Shown here piece by piece: positions 7,223 through 16,066 of a stretch of DNA of 55,188 nt. The stretch is from Candidatus Peribacteria bacterium (lineage in GTDB: Bacteria; Patescibacteriota; Gracilibacteria; UBA1369; 2-02-FULL-48-14). Below the pieces are notes generated by a model that saw only the letters and a list, made by a program, of their open reading frames with translations, was not told the DNA's origin and searched no databases. The translations under genes and the position numbers were made by a program. The DNA lies in assembly GCA_943357175.1 (NCBI GenBank), contig CALRGE010000009.1, forward strand, positions 1-55,188. Reading direction: 5' to 3'. The first letter of the stretch is position 1. Each line of letters opens with the position of its first letter.

Positions 7223-7898
7223 ATTTTGCTTTTTCAGCCAGTAAAAATCCCATCCTTTTGTCATAACGAGATGGATATATTTTTACCTTAAAGCCTTTAC
7301 TTTCAAAAAGTGATTTGAGATTGGAAGCTCTCATCTCATCAGTGTATTCGTGATATTCAAGAAAAAATACAGGTACGGCTTGAAAAACAGAATCTGGTGC
7401 TGTTTCAAATATTTGGAATTCTGAGCCTTCGCAGTCCATTTTTATTAAATCACATTTACCCATTTTCTTGAGAATATTTTCAAGTAAAACTGCATTAACT
7501 TTTTTCTCATCGAAGGAGGATAAAACAGGTAAAAGCGTGTGATTATGAGAATCTTCGCTTAAGTGTAGAACTATTGAACCTTCCCTTCCGGCAACAGCAA
7601 CATTTTTTGGAAAAGCATTTTCTACTCGATTTTCAAGAAGATTTTTTTTTAGCTCACGAAAATTATTTTCTTCGGGTTCGTAGGCGAAAATTGCTACAAT
7701 TGGATTGAGAACTCGCGCATATAAAACGAAAAAACCTTTGTGGGCGCCGACATCTAAAATGCCATTTTTGGCGGATTTTATGAATGGCTCAATGATTGCA
7801 TAATCTCTATCAAAAAAAATCTCATCTAAAACAGATTGATCAGCATCTGACTGAACATCAAGATTTAATTTAGCATTCTGAAAGGCTATTTGGCGCAT
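7215..7898 (-). CDS. FkbM family SAM-dependent methyltransferase
   Basis: The 227-aa protein shows the FkbM fold: GILDVGAHKGFFVLYA (SAM-binding loop, 46-61), the acidic FAYEPEENNFRELKKNL (motif II), and KMDCEGSEFQIFE (about 149-161), which is diagnostic for the family. These enzymes methylate hydroxyl groups of sugars or natural products; here a surface glycan is a reasonable but unproven target. It follows mscL on the same strand with a 1-nt overlap, suggesting a two-gene operon. Confidence 0.88.
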   Translation of the reverse strand: MRQIAFQNAKLNLDVQSDADQSVLDEIFFDRDYAIIEPFIKSAKNGILDVGAHKGFFVLYARVLNPIVAIFAYEPEENNFRELKKNLLENRVENAFPKNVAVAGREGSIVLHLSEDSHNHTLLPVLSSFDEKKVNAVLLENILKKMGKCDLIKMDCEGSEFQIFETAPDSVFQAVPVFFLEYHEYTDEMRASNLKSLFESKGFKVKIYPSRYDKRMGFLLAEKAKSN

Positions 7899-8245
7899 TA
7901 AGATTTCTTATTACGAATCTTATCTGCATGCGCTTTTGCAAAATCAGTCACTTGTTTCCACTTGCTAGGCTCTAGTAGCTTCTTTGCAAGAATAAAAACT
8001 AGAAACGCTAAAATTACAAAGTTGAGTAGTGCAGCAAGAAAAGATCCATATGCAATACTAACCGGGCCAATATTTAACATCGCGGTCTCCCAACTTTTAG
8101 AAGACAAAAGTGGAGCTATTATTGGCATCAAAACATCTTTAACTAAAGAATTTACAAGGTTTGTACTTGCTGAGCCCATTACAAATGCAATTCCAAATGA
8201 AATCACCTTGTACTCCTTCAAAAAATCTAGAAATTCTTTAATCAT
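7898..8245 (-). CDS. mscL: Large-conductance mechanosensitive channel MscL
   Basis: Homopentameric membrane channel that opens under high membrane tension and releases solutes during osmotic downshock. The 115 residues contain the amphipathic N-terminus (MIKEFLDFLKEY), TM1 (SFGIAFVMGSASTNLVNSLV), the periplasmic loop, TM2 (FLAALLNFVILAFLVFILAK) and a basic C-terminal tail. Length and order are typical, though slightly short. Its stop overlaps the start of the FkbM gene. Confidence 0.95.
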   Translation of the reverse strand: MIKEFLDFLKEYKVISFGIAFVMGSASTNLVNSLVKDVLMPIIAPLLSSKSWETAMLNIGPVSIAYGSFLAALLNFVILAFLVFILAKKLLEPSKWKQVTDFAKAHADKIRNKKS

Positions 8246-8285
8246 TTATTTGCTGATGTGATGCAAGTTTGTCATAATGGTCGTA

Positions 8286-9065
8286 ATGAAGTCAATGACA
8301 GATATAATGAGAGATTTGCTGAAAGATAATTTGATTTTCTTCGTAAATCATGAAAAAAGAGAATACTGGGAGAATAATAAGTTTAAACAATTTGAAATTT
8401 ATAATTTCACAAAAGCAATAAAGTTAAGTGCAGAACAAGTTGAACCATTATTGCCATATTTGAGTAATAATTATGTTGGAGGAATTGACAATCAAAGTGT
8501 TGTTGAATCTGCAAATGGTGAAGTGATTTTCAAAGAAAGATCAGCTCAATTACCAAGTAAATATCAAAAAAATTACCCTGTTGAGAAAAATATTTGGCCA
8601 AAATCTGAAAGATTAGAGAATGTTGATGAAAACCTGAAGACTGATTTAGAAAAAAATAAAATCAGCAAACTTGATTATTTTAAGAAAGTTTTAGATGCTG
8701 CCGGAATTAAATATGAAAAAATATCTGAATATAGTTGCTTTAAAGATCAGCATAGTATTCCTGAGACATGGGAATTTGATAAACCATTAGAAATTAAAAT
8801 TAGCGATATTTTGCCGATGTTTAGAGATGTTCAGATCGAAAAAAGTGAGCTCATAAAGTTTATTGCTAGATCAATCGGCTTGAGAGATGAAGTGCTTGAA
8901 ATACTAGAGTCAGATGATTTTGTGATATTTCATGAATATCCAAAGGTTGGTTTAGATGAAGAGATTAAGAGAATATTGTCAGAATATGAATTTCAAGAAT
9001 ATAAAAAAAATCCTTACGAAGAAAATTGGGTATTCGAGTTTAAATGTAGACTCAATAATACTTAG
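8286..9065 (+). CDS. Hypothetical protein
   Basis: I do not recognise this 259-aa protein. It is soluble, charged and mixed helix/strand, without signal peptide. A weak internal symmetry is visible: segments around YNFTKAIKLSAEQVEPLLPYL and LEIKISDILPMFRDVQIEKSE both look like short folded units. I chose ATG 8286 rather than ATG 8277 because a CATAAT -10 box (8273-8278) overlaps the earlier ATG and lies 7 nt before the later one. The 3' end lies 2 nt from the end of the convergent 641-aa gene. Confidence 0.7.
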   Translation: MKSMTDIMRDLLKDNLIFFVNHEKREYWENNKFKQFEIYNFTKAIKLSAEQVEPLLPYLSNNYVGGIDNQSVVESANGEVIFKERSAQLPSKYQKNYPVEKNIWPKSERLENVDENLKTDLEKNKISKLDYFKKVLDAAGIKYEKISEYSCFKDQHSIPETWEFDKPLEIKISDILPMFRDVQIEKSELIKFIARSIGLRDEVLEILESDDFVIFHEYPKVGLDEEIKRILSEYEFQEYKKNPYEENWVFEFKCRLNNT

Positions 9066-9067
9066 AA

Positions 9068-10993
9068 CTAAGCGAACCATTTCTTAGCAGCTCCAAACCA
9101 TCCTGAAACTTTGCTTACAGCATTGTCGATGAATCCTTTCTTTGGAGCTTCGACTGGAGTTTGAGCTTTGATTGGTTCTGGCTGGATCTGCACTTCTGGT
9201 TTTGATTCAATTTGTACTGTTTTTTCTCCAGGGCCAAATAAAGCACCTGCTGAAATTGCATCATGAATGTTCGAATTTGTTGGCTTTTCTGTTTCAACAA
9301 GGAATTCACCTAAGTCTTCCTCAACTTCATCTTGTAAGAGTTGGGATACATCTGGGATTTCTCTTTTTTTAGCAAGAATTGCGAGTGGCTCAGGTACATC
9401 GTAGATTGAGGCAGAGTTCGTAAGTTCTGCTTCTGAGTCTATGAATATTTCTTCTAAATCTGCTTCTGCAATCACTTCTTCATCTAATTCTAACAGATCA
9501 TCTACATCATTAATTTCAGAAGATTCTACAGATGCAGTTGAACTTACTGGATACGCAAACGGTTTTGGTGTTGCAGGCGGATTTGCTAGTTTCTCGGCTA
9601 CAACTTGATTTACTTCTTCAGTACTAACTGATGCAAGTTTTTCCTGAACTTTTTCTTGATCAGGATTGATTGTTGGATCAACAATTAAATCAATTTGATC
9701 AGCAAAATTCTCAGAAACTAAATGACTGTGTGGAATATTTTTATCTGAACCGACATAAGATACCCATTCACTGATTGTTTTCACATTTCCGGCCTCAGCA
9801 CTTGCCAAAAGTGCATCATAACCTCCCCATGTTTTTACTTTTCCTTTTAAATCTTCGAATGCGGCAGTGCTATTTGACCAAGAATGTGTGTCAGAATGTA
9901 GACTTGAAACAAGATCATTTGTTGAGGATGCTTCTAATCTTATTTTTGCGCTTACAGTTAATGAACTTGATTCTGAATGTGAATCAACAGATGATAAAAC
10001 TTTTCCATAAAGTGTTGTTGCATCTGAAGCTTGTGCCACTGGAGCAGCAACATTTAAATCTTCAAGTACTAATGTAGGTTCAGGAGTCGGTGAAATTTTT
10101 GATGGTGATATTTCAGGAGTTTTTGCAGCCTGAATTGGAGCAACAAGAGAGCTTGGTGCTGATTTAACAGAATTACTTTCGTTTGTCTCCTCACTTAACT
10201 TATAAACTCCACCCGTACAAAGTGCCGCAGCCGCAAGTGCAGCTGAAGAAGTAGCCAGAACCCAGTTTAAAGCTGGGTTTGATCTAGTTTTTGCAATTGT
10301 TGAAGCCGGAACTAATGTTGGTTTGGTAGTTAGTGTCGACTTTACTTCAGAAACAGGCACATTCGTTGGGTTTTCATCATCATAACCATTAGGATCAGGA
10401 ATAACACCAGTATTTGAATCATCGTCATCATCTAAAGTTGCAATAACAATTAAAGATTCTGGATCAGATAGTGACGAATCTGGTTCATCATCTTTTGTTG
10501 GCACAAGCGCAATTGATCCTGGTGCTAATTTAGTTCCTCTTGTTTTTTTTAATAATTTTCGCTCTTTTACTGCTTCACTTCTCCTATAATGTGCCTCGAA
10601 TGTCGCCAATTCAGCTTCTAGGTGCATAATCCTCTGAAGGTCTACACTTAAAGGTACAGCTGCAGAGGCAACTTTTAACCTTAAAGCTCTCAATTCAATA
10701 TCTTTTTCTAGATCAATACGATTGCAGGCACCAGGGACACTTAAACTACCCGGCACAGTGTCACGTCCTTTATTATCACCACCTCTAATTTTTCTCCTAT
10801 AATTTTTTCCATTTTTATCACCTGTAGCAGCTATATCATTTTTAGATAAAACCTTACCATTTATTAAAACGTCACCATCAGATAATTTTTTTGTTGTTGT
10901 TCCTAATCCCGTTGTAGTTCCTAATCCCTTAGACATGTGATTTAAGTTAATGGATTTGTTTATAACATCATAGGTGGCATTCGTCAATAGCAA
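9068..10993 (-). CDS. Large single-pass protein with low-complexity regions
   Basis: This unrecognised 641-aa protein has one hydrophobic segment (NWVLATSSAALAAAALCTGG, 243-262) between a basic N-terminal half and an acidic, Ser/Pro/Glu-rich C-terminal half. The N-terminal half holds a helical, Arg/Lys-rich part (about 90-150) and an Asp run (188-192). The C-terminus is amphipathic (SKVSGWFGAAKKWF). The layout suggests an anchored protein with a long flexible domain outside or inside the membrane. The start is uncertain: Met20 (10936), followed by TTTGLGTTT repeats, is an alternative. Confidence 0.65.
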   Translation of the reverse strand: MLLTNATYDVINKSINLNHMSKGLGTTTGLGTTTKKLSDGDVLINGKVLSKNDIAATGDKNGKNYRRKIRGGDNKGRDTVPGSLSVPGACNRIDLEKDIELRALRLKVASAAVPLSVDLQRIMHLEAELATFEAHYRRSEAVKERKLLKKTRGTKLAPGSIALVPTKDDEPDSSLSDPESLIVIATLDDDDDSNTGVIPDPNGYDDENPTNVPVSEVKSTLTTKPTLVPASTIAKTRSNPALNWVLATSSAALAAAALCTGGVYKLSEETNESNSVKSAPSSLVAPIQAAKTPEISPSKISPTPEPTLVLEDLNVAAPVAQASDATTLYGKVLSSVDSHSESSSLTVSAKIRLEASSTNDLVSSLHSDTHSWSNSTAAFEDLKGKVKTWGGYDALLASAEAGNVKTISEWVSYVGSDKNIPHSHLVSENFADQIDLIVDPTINPDQEKVQEKLASVSTEEVNQVVAEKLANPPATPKPFAYPVSSTASVESSEINDVDDLLELDEEVIAEADLEEIFIDSEAELTNSASIYDVPEPLAILAKKREIPDVSQLLQDEVEEDLGEFLVETEKPTNSNIHDAISAGALFGPGEKTVQIESKPEVQIQPEPIKAQTPVEAPKKGFIDNAVSKVSGWFGAAKKWFA

Positions 10994-11060
10994 TGCGTGC
11001 TTTGACTTTGTTCAGATACAAAAGTGCAATTAAGATTTGCTCCAGCCTTAACTTATTGAA

Positions 11061-11825
11061 ATGAGTATTTTACATTCAATTATTCTTGGAATTGTAGAGG
11101 GAATAACTGAATTTTTACCGATTTCATCAACTGCACATCTGATTTTGACATCAAAGATTTTGCAGATTGAGGAAAGTGATTTTTTGAAAAGTTTTGAAAT
11201 TATTATTCAAACCGGTGCAATTTTAGCTGTGATTGTTTATTATTTTAAGAAATTACTTGATATCGAAGTAATTAAGAGATTGATCGTAGGCTTCATTCCA
11301 ACAGGGATCATCGGGCTTACGGTTTATAAGATCGTAAAGGCATATTTTTTGGGAAATACTACAATTGTTTTGAGTTCATTGATGATTGGTGGAGTAATAA
11401 TGATTTTGATGGAAAAGTTTTATTTTAAAAATAAAAAGGAGAAAGAAACTGAAGTAAAAAATATTTCATATGTAAAATGCTTGATGATTGGTTTATTTCA
11501 AGCAATAGCCGTCGTACCAGGTGTTTCAAGATCAGCAGCAACTATTATTGGAGGCATGTCCCTGGGAATTTCAAGGAAAACAATTGTGGAATTTTCATTT
11601 TTGTTAGCAGTACCAACAATTATGGCTGCGAGTATTTTAGATATTTATAAAAATTTTGACAGTTTTCATGCTGTAGATGTTTCAGTTTTAAGTATAGGAT
11701 TTGTGGCTTCGTTTATCAGTGCAATTTTCGCTATAAAATTCCTTCTTTCATATGTAAGAAAACACGACTTCACTATGTTTGGGATTTATAGAATTGTTTT
11801 AGTTATCTGCTTTTTAGCTATTTGA
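11061..11825 (+). CDS. uppP: Undecaprenyl-diphosphatase UppP (BacA)
   Basis: Integral membrane phosphatase that converts undecaprenyl diphosphate to the monophosphate, recycling the lipid carrier for peptidoglycan and surface polymers. The 254 residues contain both catalytic motifs: EGITEFLPISSTAHL (13-27) and PGVSRS (153-158), within about eight membrane helices. Length is in the normal range. A TAACTT box lies 6 nt upstream of the ATG, again suggesting a leaderless mRNA. Confidence 0.95.
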   Translation: MSILHSIILGIVEGITEFLPISSTAHLILTSKILQIEESDFLKSFEIIIQTGAILAVIVYYFKKLLDIEVIKRLIVGFIPTGIIGLTVYKIVKAYFLGNTTIVLSSLMIGGVIMILMEKFYFKNKKEKETEVKNISYVKCLMIGLFQAIAVVPGVSRSAATIIGGMSLGISRKTIVEFSFLLAVPTIMAASILDIYKNFDSFHAVDVSVLSIGFVASFISAIFAIKFLLSYVRKHDFTMFGIYRIVLVICFLAI

Positions 11826-11909
11826 CGCATTTTTTCATCTATGCTATACATATGGCTTATCTTCTTAAACTTGTGAAATAATGCGATTAATGGATATTAT
11901 GCTAGAGGT

Positions 11910-12455
11910 ATGCGTAAACACATTAAAATCGGTGAAAGAAGCCTTGATTACACTTTGAATTTCAATTCAAGAGCGAGGAATTTGAAGATATCAATTAAGA
12001 GGACTGGGGAAGTTAGATTAACAATGCCAAAAGTTTTTTTTGCTGAACGTACAGCAGAAAAATTCATTATCGCACAATGGGATTGGATTTTTGATCAACT
12101 AAAAAATGTTCAACCTAAAGAAGTAAAATTGGGAGAATTTGAAAAGTATAAGGAAATAGCAAGAGCGAAAATTGAAAAAAAGGTGGAGGAATTTAATAAA
12201 ATTTATTGTCACAATTACGCTAGGATTTCTATAAAACGAACCTCTTCAAGATGGGGTAGCTGTAGTTCTAAAGGAAATTTGAATTTCCATTACAAACTGA
12301 TTTTTATGACTGAAGAAATGATGAATTACGTTGTGGTTCATGAACTTTGTCATTTAAAAGAGTTAAATCATTCCAAGAATTTTTGGGAATTAGTTGAAGT
12401 TGCCATTCCCGATTACAAAAGAATTGTAAAAGACTTTAAGAAAATGAGAATTTAG
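11910..12455 (+). CDS. YgjP-like (M48-related) zinc metallopeptidase domain protein
   Basis: The 181-aa protein carries the motif VVVHELCHLKELNHSKNFW (141-159), with the HExxH zinc site at 144-148 and the third ligand His154, preceded by RISIKRTSSRWGSCSSKGNL, a conserved stretch of this family. Several bacterial genomes annotate it as a DUF45 or SprT-like protease; the physiological substrate is unknown. A promoter-like pair (TTGTGA 11871, 18 bp, TATTAT 11895-11900) ends 9 nt before the ATG. Confidence 0.88.
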   Translation: MRKHIKIGERSLDYTLNFNSRARNLKISIKRTGEVRLTMPKVFFAERTAEKFIIAQWDWIFDQLKNVQPKEVKLGEFEKYKEIARAKIEKKVEEFNKIYCHNYARISIKRTSSRWGSCSSKGNLNFHYKLIFMTEEMMNYVVVHELCHLKELNHSKNFWELVEVAIPDYKRIVKDFKKMRI

Positions 12456-12488
12456 TGTTAAATATTCTTGTTCTCTAACCCACACCAA

Positions 12489-13082
12489 ATGAGAAAATAC
12501 CTTGCCGAATTTATTGGCACTTTTGCTTTGGCTTTTGCCGTAAGCATGTCACTTGCTGGAAGTTTTCCGGTTCCAACTCCGGTTCTTGCAGCACTAACTC
12601 TCGGGCTTTTTGTTTATACAATGGGCCATGTTTCAGGAACACATATTAATCCTGCAATCACTATCGGTTTACTTTCGATCAATAAAATTAAGTGGATGGA
12701 TGCAGTTTATTATATAATTGCACAATTTGCAGGAGCCGGACTAGCATTGTTTTTATCAGGTCAGTTAGTGGCACGAGCGACTTTAACAGTTGTTGATAGC
12801 CCTTGGGTTTTGCTTGCAGAAGGACTTGGTGCTCTATTTTTTGGATTCGGAGTCGCGGCTGTTGTATACGGTAAAGTAGCAAAAGAAATGAGTGGACTTG
12901 TTGTTGGAGGCTCACTTTTATTGGGAATTTCATTTGCAGCACTCATGAATTCTAATGGAGTATTAAACCCTGCAGTTGCATTGGGTATCGGCTCATTCGG
13001 AATAATGTACGTTCTTGGTCCGGTTATCGGCGTTAGCTTGGGAATGTGGATGTTTAAATATTTGTCTGGAGAGAAGAAATAA
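12489..13082 (+). CDS. MIP-family channel (aquaporin) with altered second NPA motif
   Basis: Six-helix membrane channel for water or small solutes. Both half-helix loops are visible: HINPAITIG near residue 54 and LNPAVALG near residue 161. The first is normal. In the second, the Arg that nearly always follows NPA and lines the selectivity filter is replaced by Val (NPAV). At 197 aa it is short for the family. The reading frame opens earlier at a TTG (12468), but ATG 12489 begins with MRKYLAEFIGTFALAF, the usual MIP N-terminus. It follows the YgjP gene closely. Confidence 0.9.
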   Translation: MRKYLAEFIGTFALAFAVSMSLAGSFPVPTPVLAALTLGLFVYTMGHVSGTHINPAITIGLLSINKIKWMDAVYYIIAQFAGAGLALFLSGQLVARATLTVVDSPWVLLAEGLGALFFGFGVAAVVYGKVAKEMSGLVVGGSLLLGISFAALMNSNGVLNPAVALGIGSFGIMYVLGPVIGVSLGMWMFKYLSGEKK

Positions 13083-13092
13083 TTTGAAGTAA

Positions 13093-13125
13093 AAAAAAGG
13101 GAGTTGTGATTACAGCTCCTTTTTT
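13093..13125. terminator. Bidirectional intrinsic terminator after the aquaporin gene
   Basis: GGAGTTGT (13100-13107) pairs with ACAGCTCC (13112-13119) around a GATT loop, flanked by an A run on the left and a T run on the right, so it can stop transcription from either side. Confidence 0.8.
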
Positions 13126-13151
13126 ATTTATATTTGTTATAAAATCAGCAC

Positions 13152-14645
13152 ATGCTAAATAATTCAATAGCTGAAAAATTCGAAGAAATTGCTGATATGC
13201 TTGAAGTTTTAGGTGATTCGAATGTTTTTCGTCTGAGGGCATATAGGCGTGGTGCGGAAGCTGTGCGAGGTTACTCGGTAGATATTGCAAGTATGGGTGA
13301 AGAAGAAATTGGGAAAATTCCCGGAATAGGAAAAGATCTAAATTCAAAAATTATAGAAATGAAAGTTACAGGTGCCTGTGCAATGCACGCTGAATTAATG
13401 AGCAAACTTTCACCCGGGATTCTACAAATCTTAAAAATTAGAGGAGTTGGTCCAAAAAAAGTAAAACTTTTTCTTGAAAAGTTAGGAATTGATTCTGTTT
13501 CTAAATTAAAGGCCGCTGCAGAAAGTGGAGCAATTGCCACTTTGCCGGGAATGGGAGAAAAAAGTGAAAAGGCCATCTTGGAATCAATACAAGAAAGCAC
13601 ACATCTTAAGGAGAGGATTCCAATTAAAGTTGCTCTACCTGAAGCTGAGGCATATGTGGAATATATGAAAAGTATGAAGGAAGTGAAGAAATGTGAATAT
13701 GCAGGAAGTTTAAGAAGGAGGCAAGAAACAATTGGAGATATTGATATTTTGGCAATTGGATCAGACAGTAAAAAAATGAGCGATTACTTTTTGGCATATC
13801 CAAAAGTAAAGCGCGTTTTGGTAAATGGTGAAACGAAATCAAGCGTTGTTATTGAGGGTGAAATTCAAGTGGATTTTAGGGTTATTGATGAATCAAGCTT
13901 TGGCGCAACACTTTATTATTTTACAGGTTCAAAACAGCATAATATTCAAACACGAACAATCGCAATAAAGAAAAATTTAAAGATTAATGAATATGGTGTT
14001 TTTGATGGAGAAAAAAACATTGCAAGCAAAACTGAAGAAGATGTTTTTAAGGCATTTGGTCTGCCTTATATTCCACCAGAAATTAGAGAAGATCAGGGCG
14101 AAATTGAGGCGGCATTGAATGGGAAATTACCTAAGTTGATAGTGGAAAGTGATCTGATTGGAGATTTACATTTAAATTCGATTAGTGAATTAAAGATGGA
14201 TTATGGAATTCTAGCTCGTCAATTTGTTGATATAGGAACATTAAAAAAACAGGCTAAAGAAATTGAAAAATCCGGTTTGAAAATCTTGCATGGAGTGAAG
14301 ATTGATAATATCAAAATGCTTAATTTTGATTTAGCAAAAATAGTTTTATTCTCAGCAATTTCTTCAACAACAGATGAAATTATTCATGCTTTACAAAATC
14401 CGAATGTGAAAATTTTATGTGATCTAAACGGAAAAAATGATTTGGAAAAAATAATTCGTGCTACAAAAGAATTTGATAAAATAATTGAAGTGGATGGAAA
14501 TTATGGAAGGGTTTGCAAAAATGAGGGGGTAAAAATTTCAGTAAAATGTGATAAATATGGTATTTTTATTGCAAGAAGAGATTGGATAGAAGCAGCAGAT
14601 GTGGTAAATGCAAAGCAATACAATGATTTTATTAAATTTCTGTGA
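13152..14645 (+). CDS. polX: Family X DNA polymerase (PolX) with degenerate C-terminal PHP domain
   Basis: PolX enzymes fill short gaps in base-excision repair. The 497 aa show helix-hairpin-helix motifs (IPGIGKDL near 56, IRGVGPKKV near 97, LPGMGEKSE near 131) and a polymerase core with GS(L)RRR near 185-190, the catalytic pair in GDIDIL (D196, D198) and the third Asp in QVDFRV (D241). Normal bacterial PolX continues into an intact PHP exonuclease of about 230 residues with GDLHxH and ITDH motifs. Here the region (about 325-497) is shorter, the first motif reads GDLHLNS, and I find no ITDH. The nuclease is probably lost. TATAAA (13138-13143) lies 8 nt before the ATG. Confidence 0.9.
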   Translation: MLNNSIAEKFEEIADMLEVLGDSNVFRLRAYRRGAEAVRGYSVDIASMGEEEIGKIPGIGKDLNSKIIEMKVTGACAMHAELMSKLSPGILQILKIRGVGPKKVKLFLEKLGIDSVSKLKAAAESGAIATLPGMGEKSEKAILESIQESTHLKERIPIKVALPEAEAYVEYMKSMKEVKKCEYAGSLRRRQETIGDIDILAIGSDSKKMSDYFLAYPKVKRVLVNGETKSSVVIEGEIQVDFRVIDESSFGATLYYFTGSKQHNIQTRTIAIKKNLKINEYGVFDGEKNIASKTEEDVFKAFGLPYIPPEIREDQGEIEAALNGKLPKLIVESDLIGDLHLNSISELKMDYGILARQFVDIGTLKKQAKEIEKSGLKILHGVKIDNIKMLNFDLAKIVLFSAISSTTDEIIHALQNPNVKILCDLNGKNDLEKIIRATKEFDKIIEVDGNYGRVCKNEGVKISVKCDKYGIFIARRDWIEAADVVNAKQYNDFIKFL

Positions 14646-15346
14646 AGCAAATTCAACATTTCATTATTGACGGCAATATCAAGGAAGAGGCTATTTTGAT
14701 TGAAGACAAAGAACTTCTAAATCAAATGACCAGTGTTTTAAGGTATCGGGTTGGAGATAAATGCATAGTTTTAGACGGAAAAGGTATGAAGGCAAATGGA
14801 GAAATCACTGAAATTAACAGAAAATTTGCAAAGTTAAATTTGACTGGCCATGAAGAGTGCAAGAGATCTGAACAAAAAATTCGGCTTTTTATTGCCATCT
14901 CCAAAAAACCGTCTACTTTCGAGCTGATTGTTCAAAAAGCTTGCGAATTGGGAGTTGATGAAATTATTCCAATTATAAGCAATAGAACGCAAGTTGATGA
15001 TTTGCGAAAAACTGACAGGTTAAAATTCATAATAAAAGAAGCTGCTGAGCAATGTGAGAGGCCATTTTTACCAGAACTTAGTGAAAGTATAAGCTTAGAA
15101 GAATTTGTTAAAAATCCTCCTGATGGCTTGATTTTGGCAGGAGATGCTTGGGATTATGATTTAAAATTAATTGATTCGGAGAGAAGCAATCTTGTGAATA
15201 TTGTAATTGGTCCTGAGGGAGGACTTACAAAAGATGAGCTTCAGATGATTAGAGAAATAGGTGGAAAAATATTCTTACTGGGAGAGTACATTTTAAGAAT
15301 GGAAACAGCTGCGATTGCCGCAATTTCTGTGGTGAGATTTAGATAA
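14642..15346 (+). CDS. rsmE: 16S rRNA (uracil1498-N3)-methyltransferase RsmE
   Basis: SPOUT-class methyltransferase that modifies U1498 in helix 44 of 16S rRNA. The C-terminal knot motifs are clear: VIGPEGGLTKDE near residue 188 and LGEYILRMETAA near 215; the N-terminal PUA-like part is also present. 234 aa is normal. The start codon is GTG and overlaps the polX stop as GTGA, which implies translational coupling. Confidence 0.95.
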   Translation: MKQIQHFIIDGNIKEEAILIEDKELLNQMTSVLRYRVGDKCIVLDGKGMKANGEITEINRKFAKLNLTGHEECKRSEQKIRLFIAISKKPSTFELIVQKACELGVDEIIPIISNRTQVDDLRKTDRLKFIIKEAAEQCERPFLPELSESISLEEFVKNPPDGLILAGDAWDYDLKLIDSERSNLVNIVIGPEGGLTKDELQMIREIGGKIFLLGEYILRMETAAIAAISVVRFR

Positions 15347-15379
15347 GTTTGATAATATGCCATTACTTAATCTCCACAA

Positions 15380-16066
15380 ATGAAAAAAATCTTATTAGTA
15401 AGCGGCATATCTGTCATCATGATGGGATGTTCACTTCTTTCTCCATACCAAATTACATTCACAACTAAAGAAAATGAGGCAGTAAATCCGCAGGAAGATA
15501 CATTAGATTTAGTAATAAGTTCTAATGCACTTGCATATGTTTCATCTTATCAATGTGCTGATGAGCCAGAAGTTATAATGCTACCGGTTTTAAAAGAAGA
15601 TATGGTGGCGCAGATGGTCCAATATATTGATTTAACATTTTTAGCAGATCAAAAAGCTGAATCTCTTTGTACAATTAATGTTACTGCGTTTGATAGAAGC
15701 ACAACATCGACCGCTTCAAAGAAAATCAGTGTTTATATGTATTCAAAACCATTGCTTGATGCAAAAGAAAATGAATTTTGTGGAGGAATTGCAGGTCTTC
15801 AATGTGAAGAAGGCTTTTCATGCAAATTAACAGGAGATTTTCCTGATGCAGGTGGATCTTGTGTAAAAGAAGAAGTACAAGCGAACAAGGATGAAGTACT
15901 AAAACAATTGACTGATGCTTGTAAATTAAGCGGCGGCGAATGGAAAGCATGTGAAGACGAAAGTGACACCCTTTGTGTATCGAAGTGTGAGTTTAAAAAA
16001 GAAACTGAAGCAGAAATTTCAGCAGCAACTTCTACTGAAGCCGCTGTACTAACACCAACACTATGA
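15380..16066 (+). CDS. Lipoprotein of unknown function
   Basis: A signal peptide ends in a lipobox (VIMMGCS, Cys17), so the 228-aa product is predicted to be lipid-anchored outside the cytoplasm. The mature part has a beta-rich stretch (TLDLVISSNALAYVSSYQC) and then several cysteines: FCGGIAGLQCEEGFSCK near residue 132, SCVK near 155, and pairs near 172-195, spaced like small disulfide-bonded repeats. The tail is Ala/Thr rich. I do not know its function. Its 3' end overlaps rsmG by 4 nt (ATGA), so it sits within the methyltransferase operon. Confidence 0.8.
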   Translation: MKKILLVSGISVIMMGCSLLSPYQITFTTKENEAVNPQEDTLDLVISSNALAYVSSYQCADEPEVIMLPVLKEDMVAQMVQYIDLTFLADQKAESLCTINVTAFDRSTTSTASKKISVYMYSKPLLDAKENEFCGGIAGLQCEEGFSCKLTGDFPDAGGSCVKEEVQANKDEVLKQLTDACKLSGGEWKACEDESDTLCVSKCEFKKETEAEISAATSTEAAVLTPTL

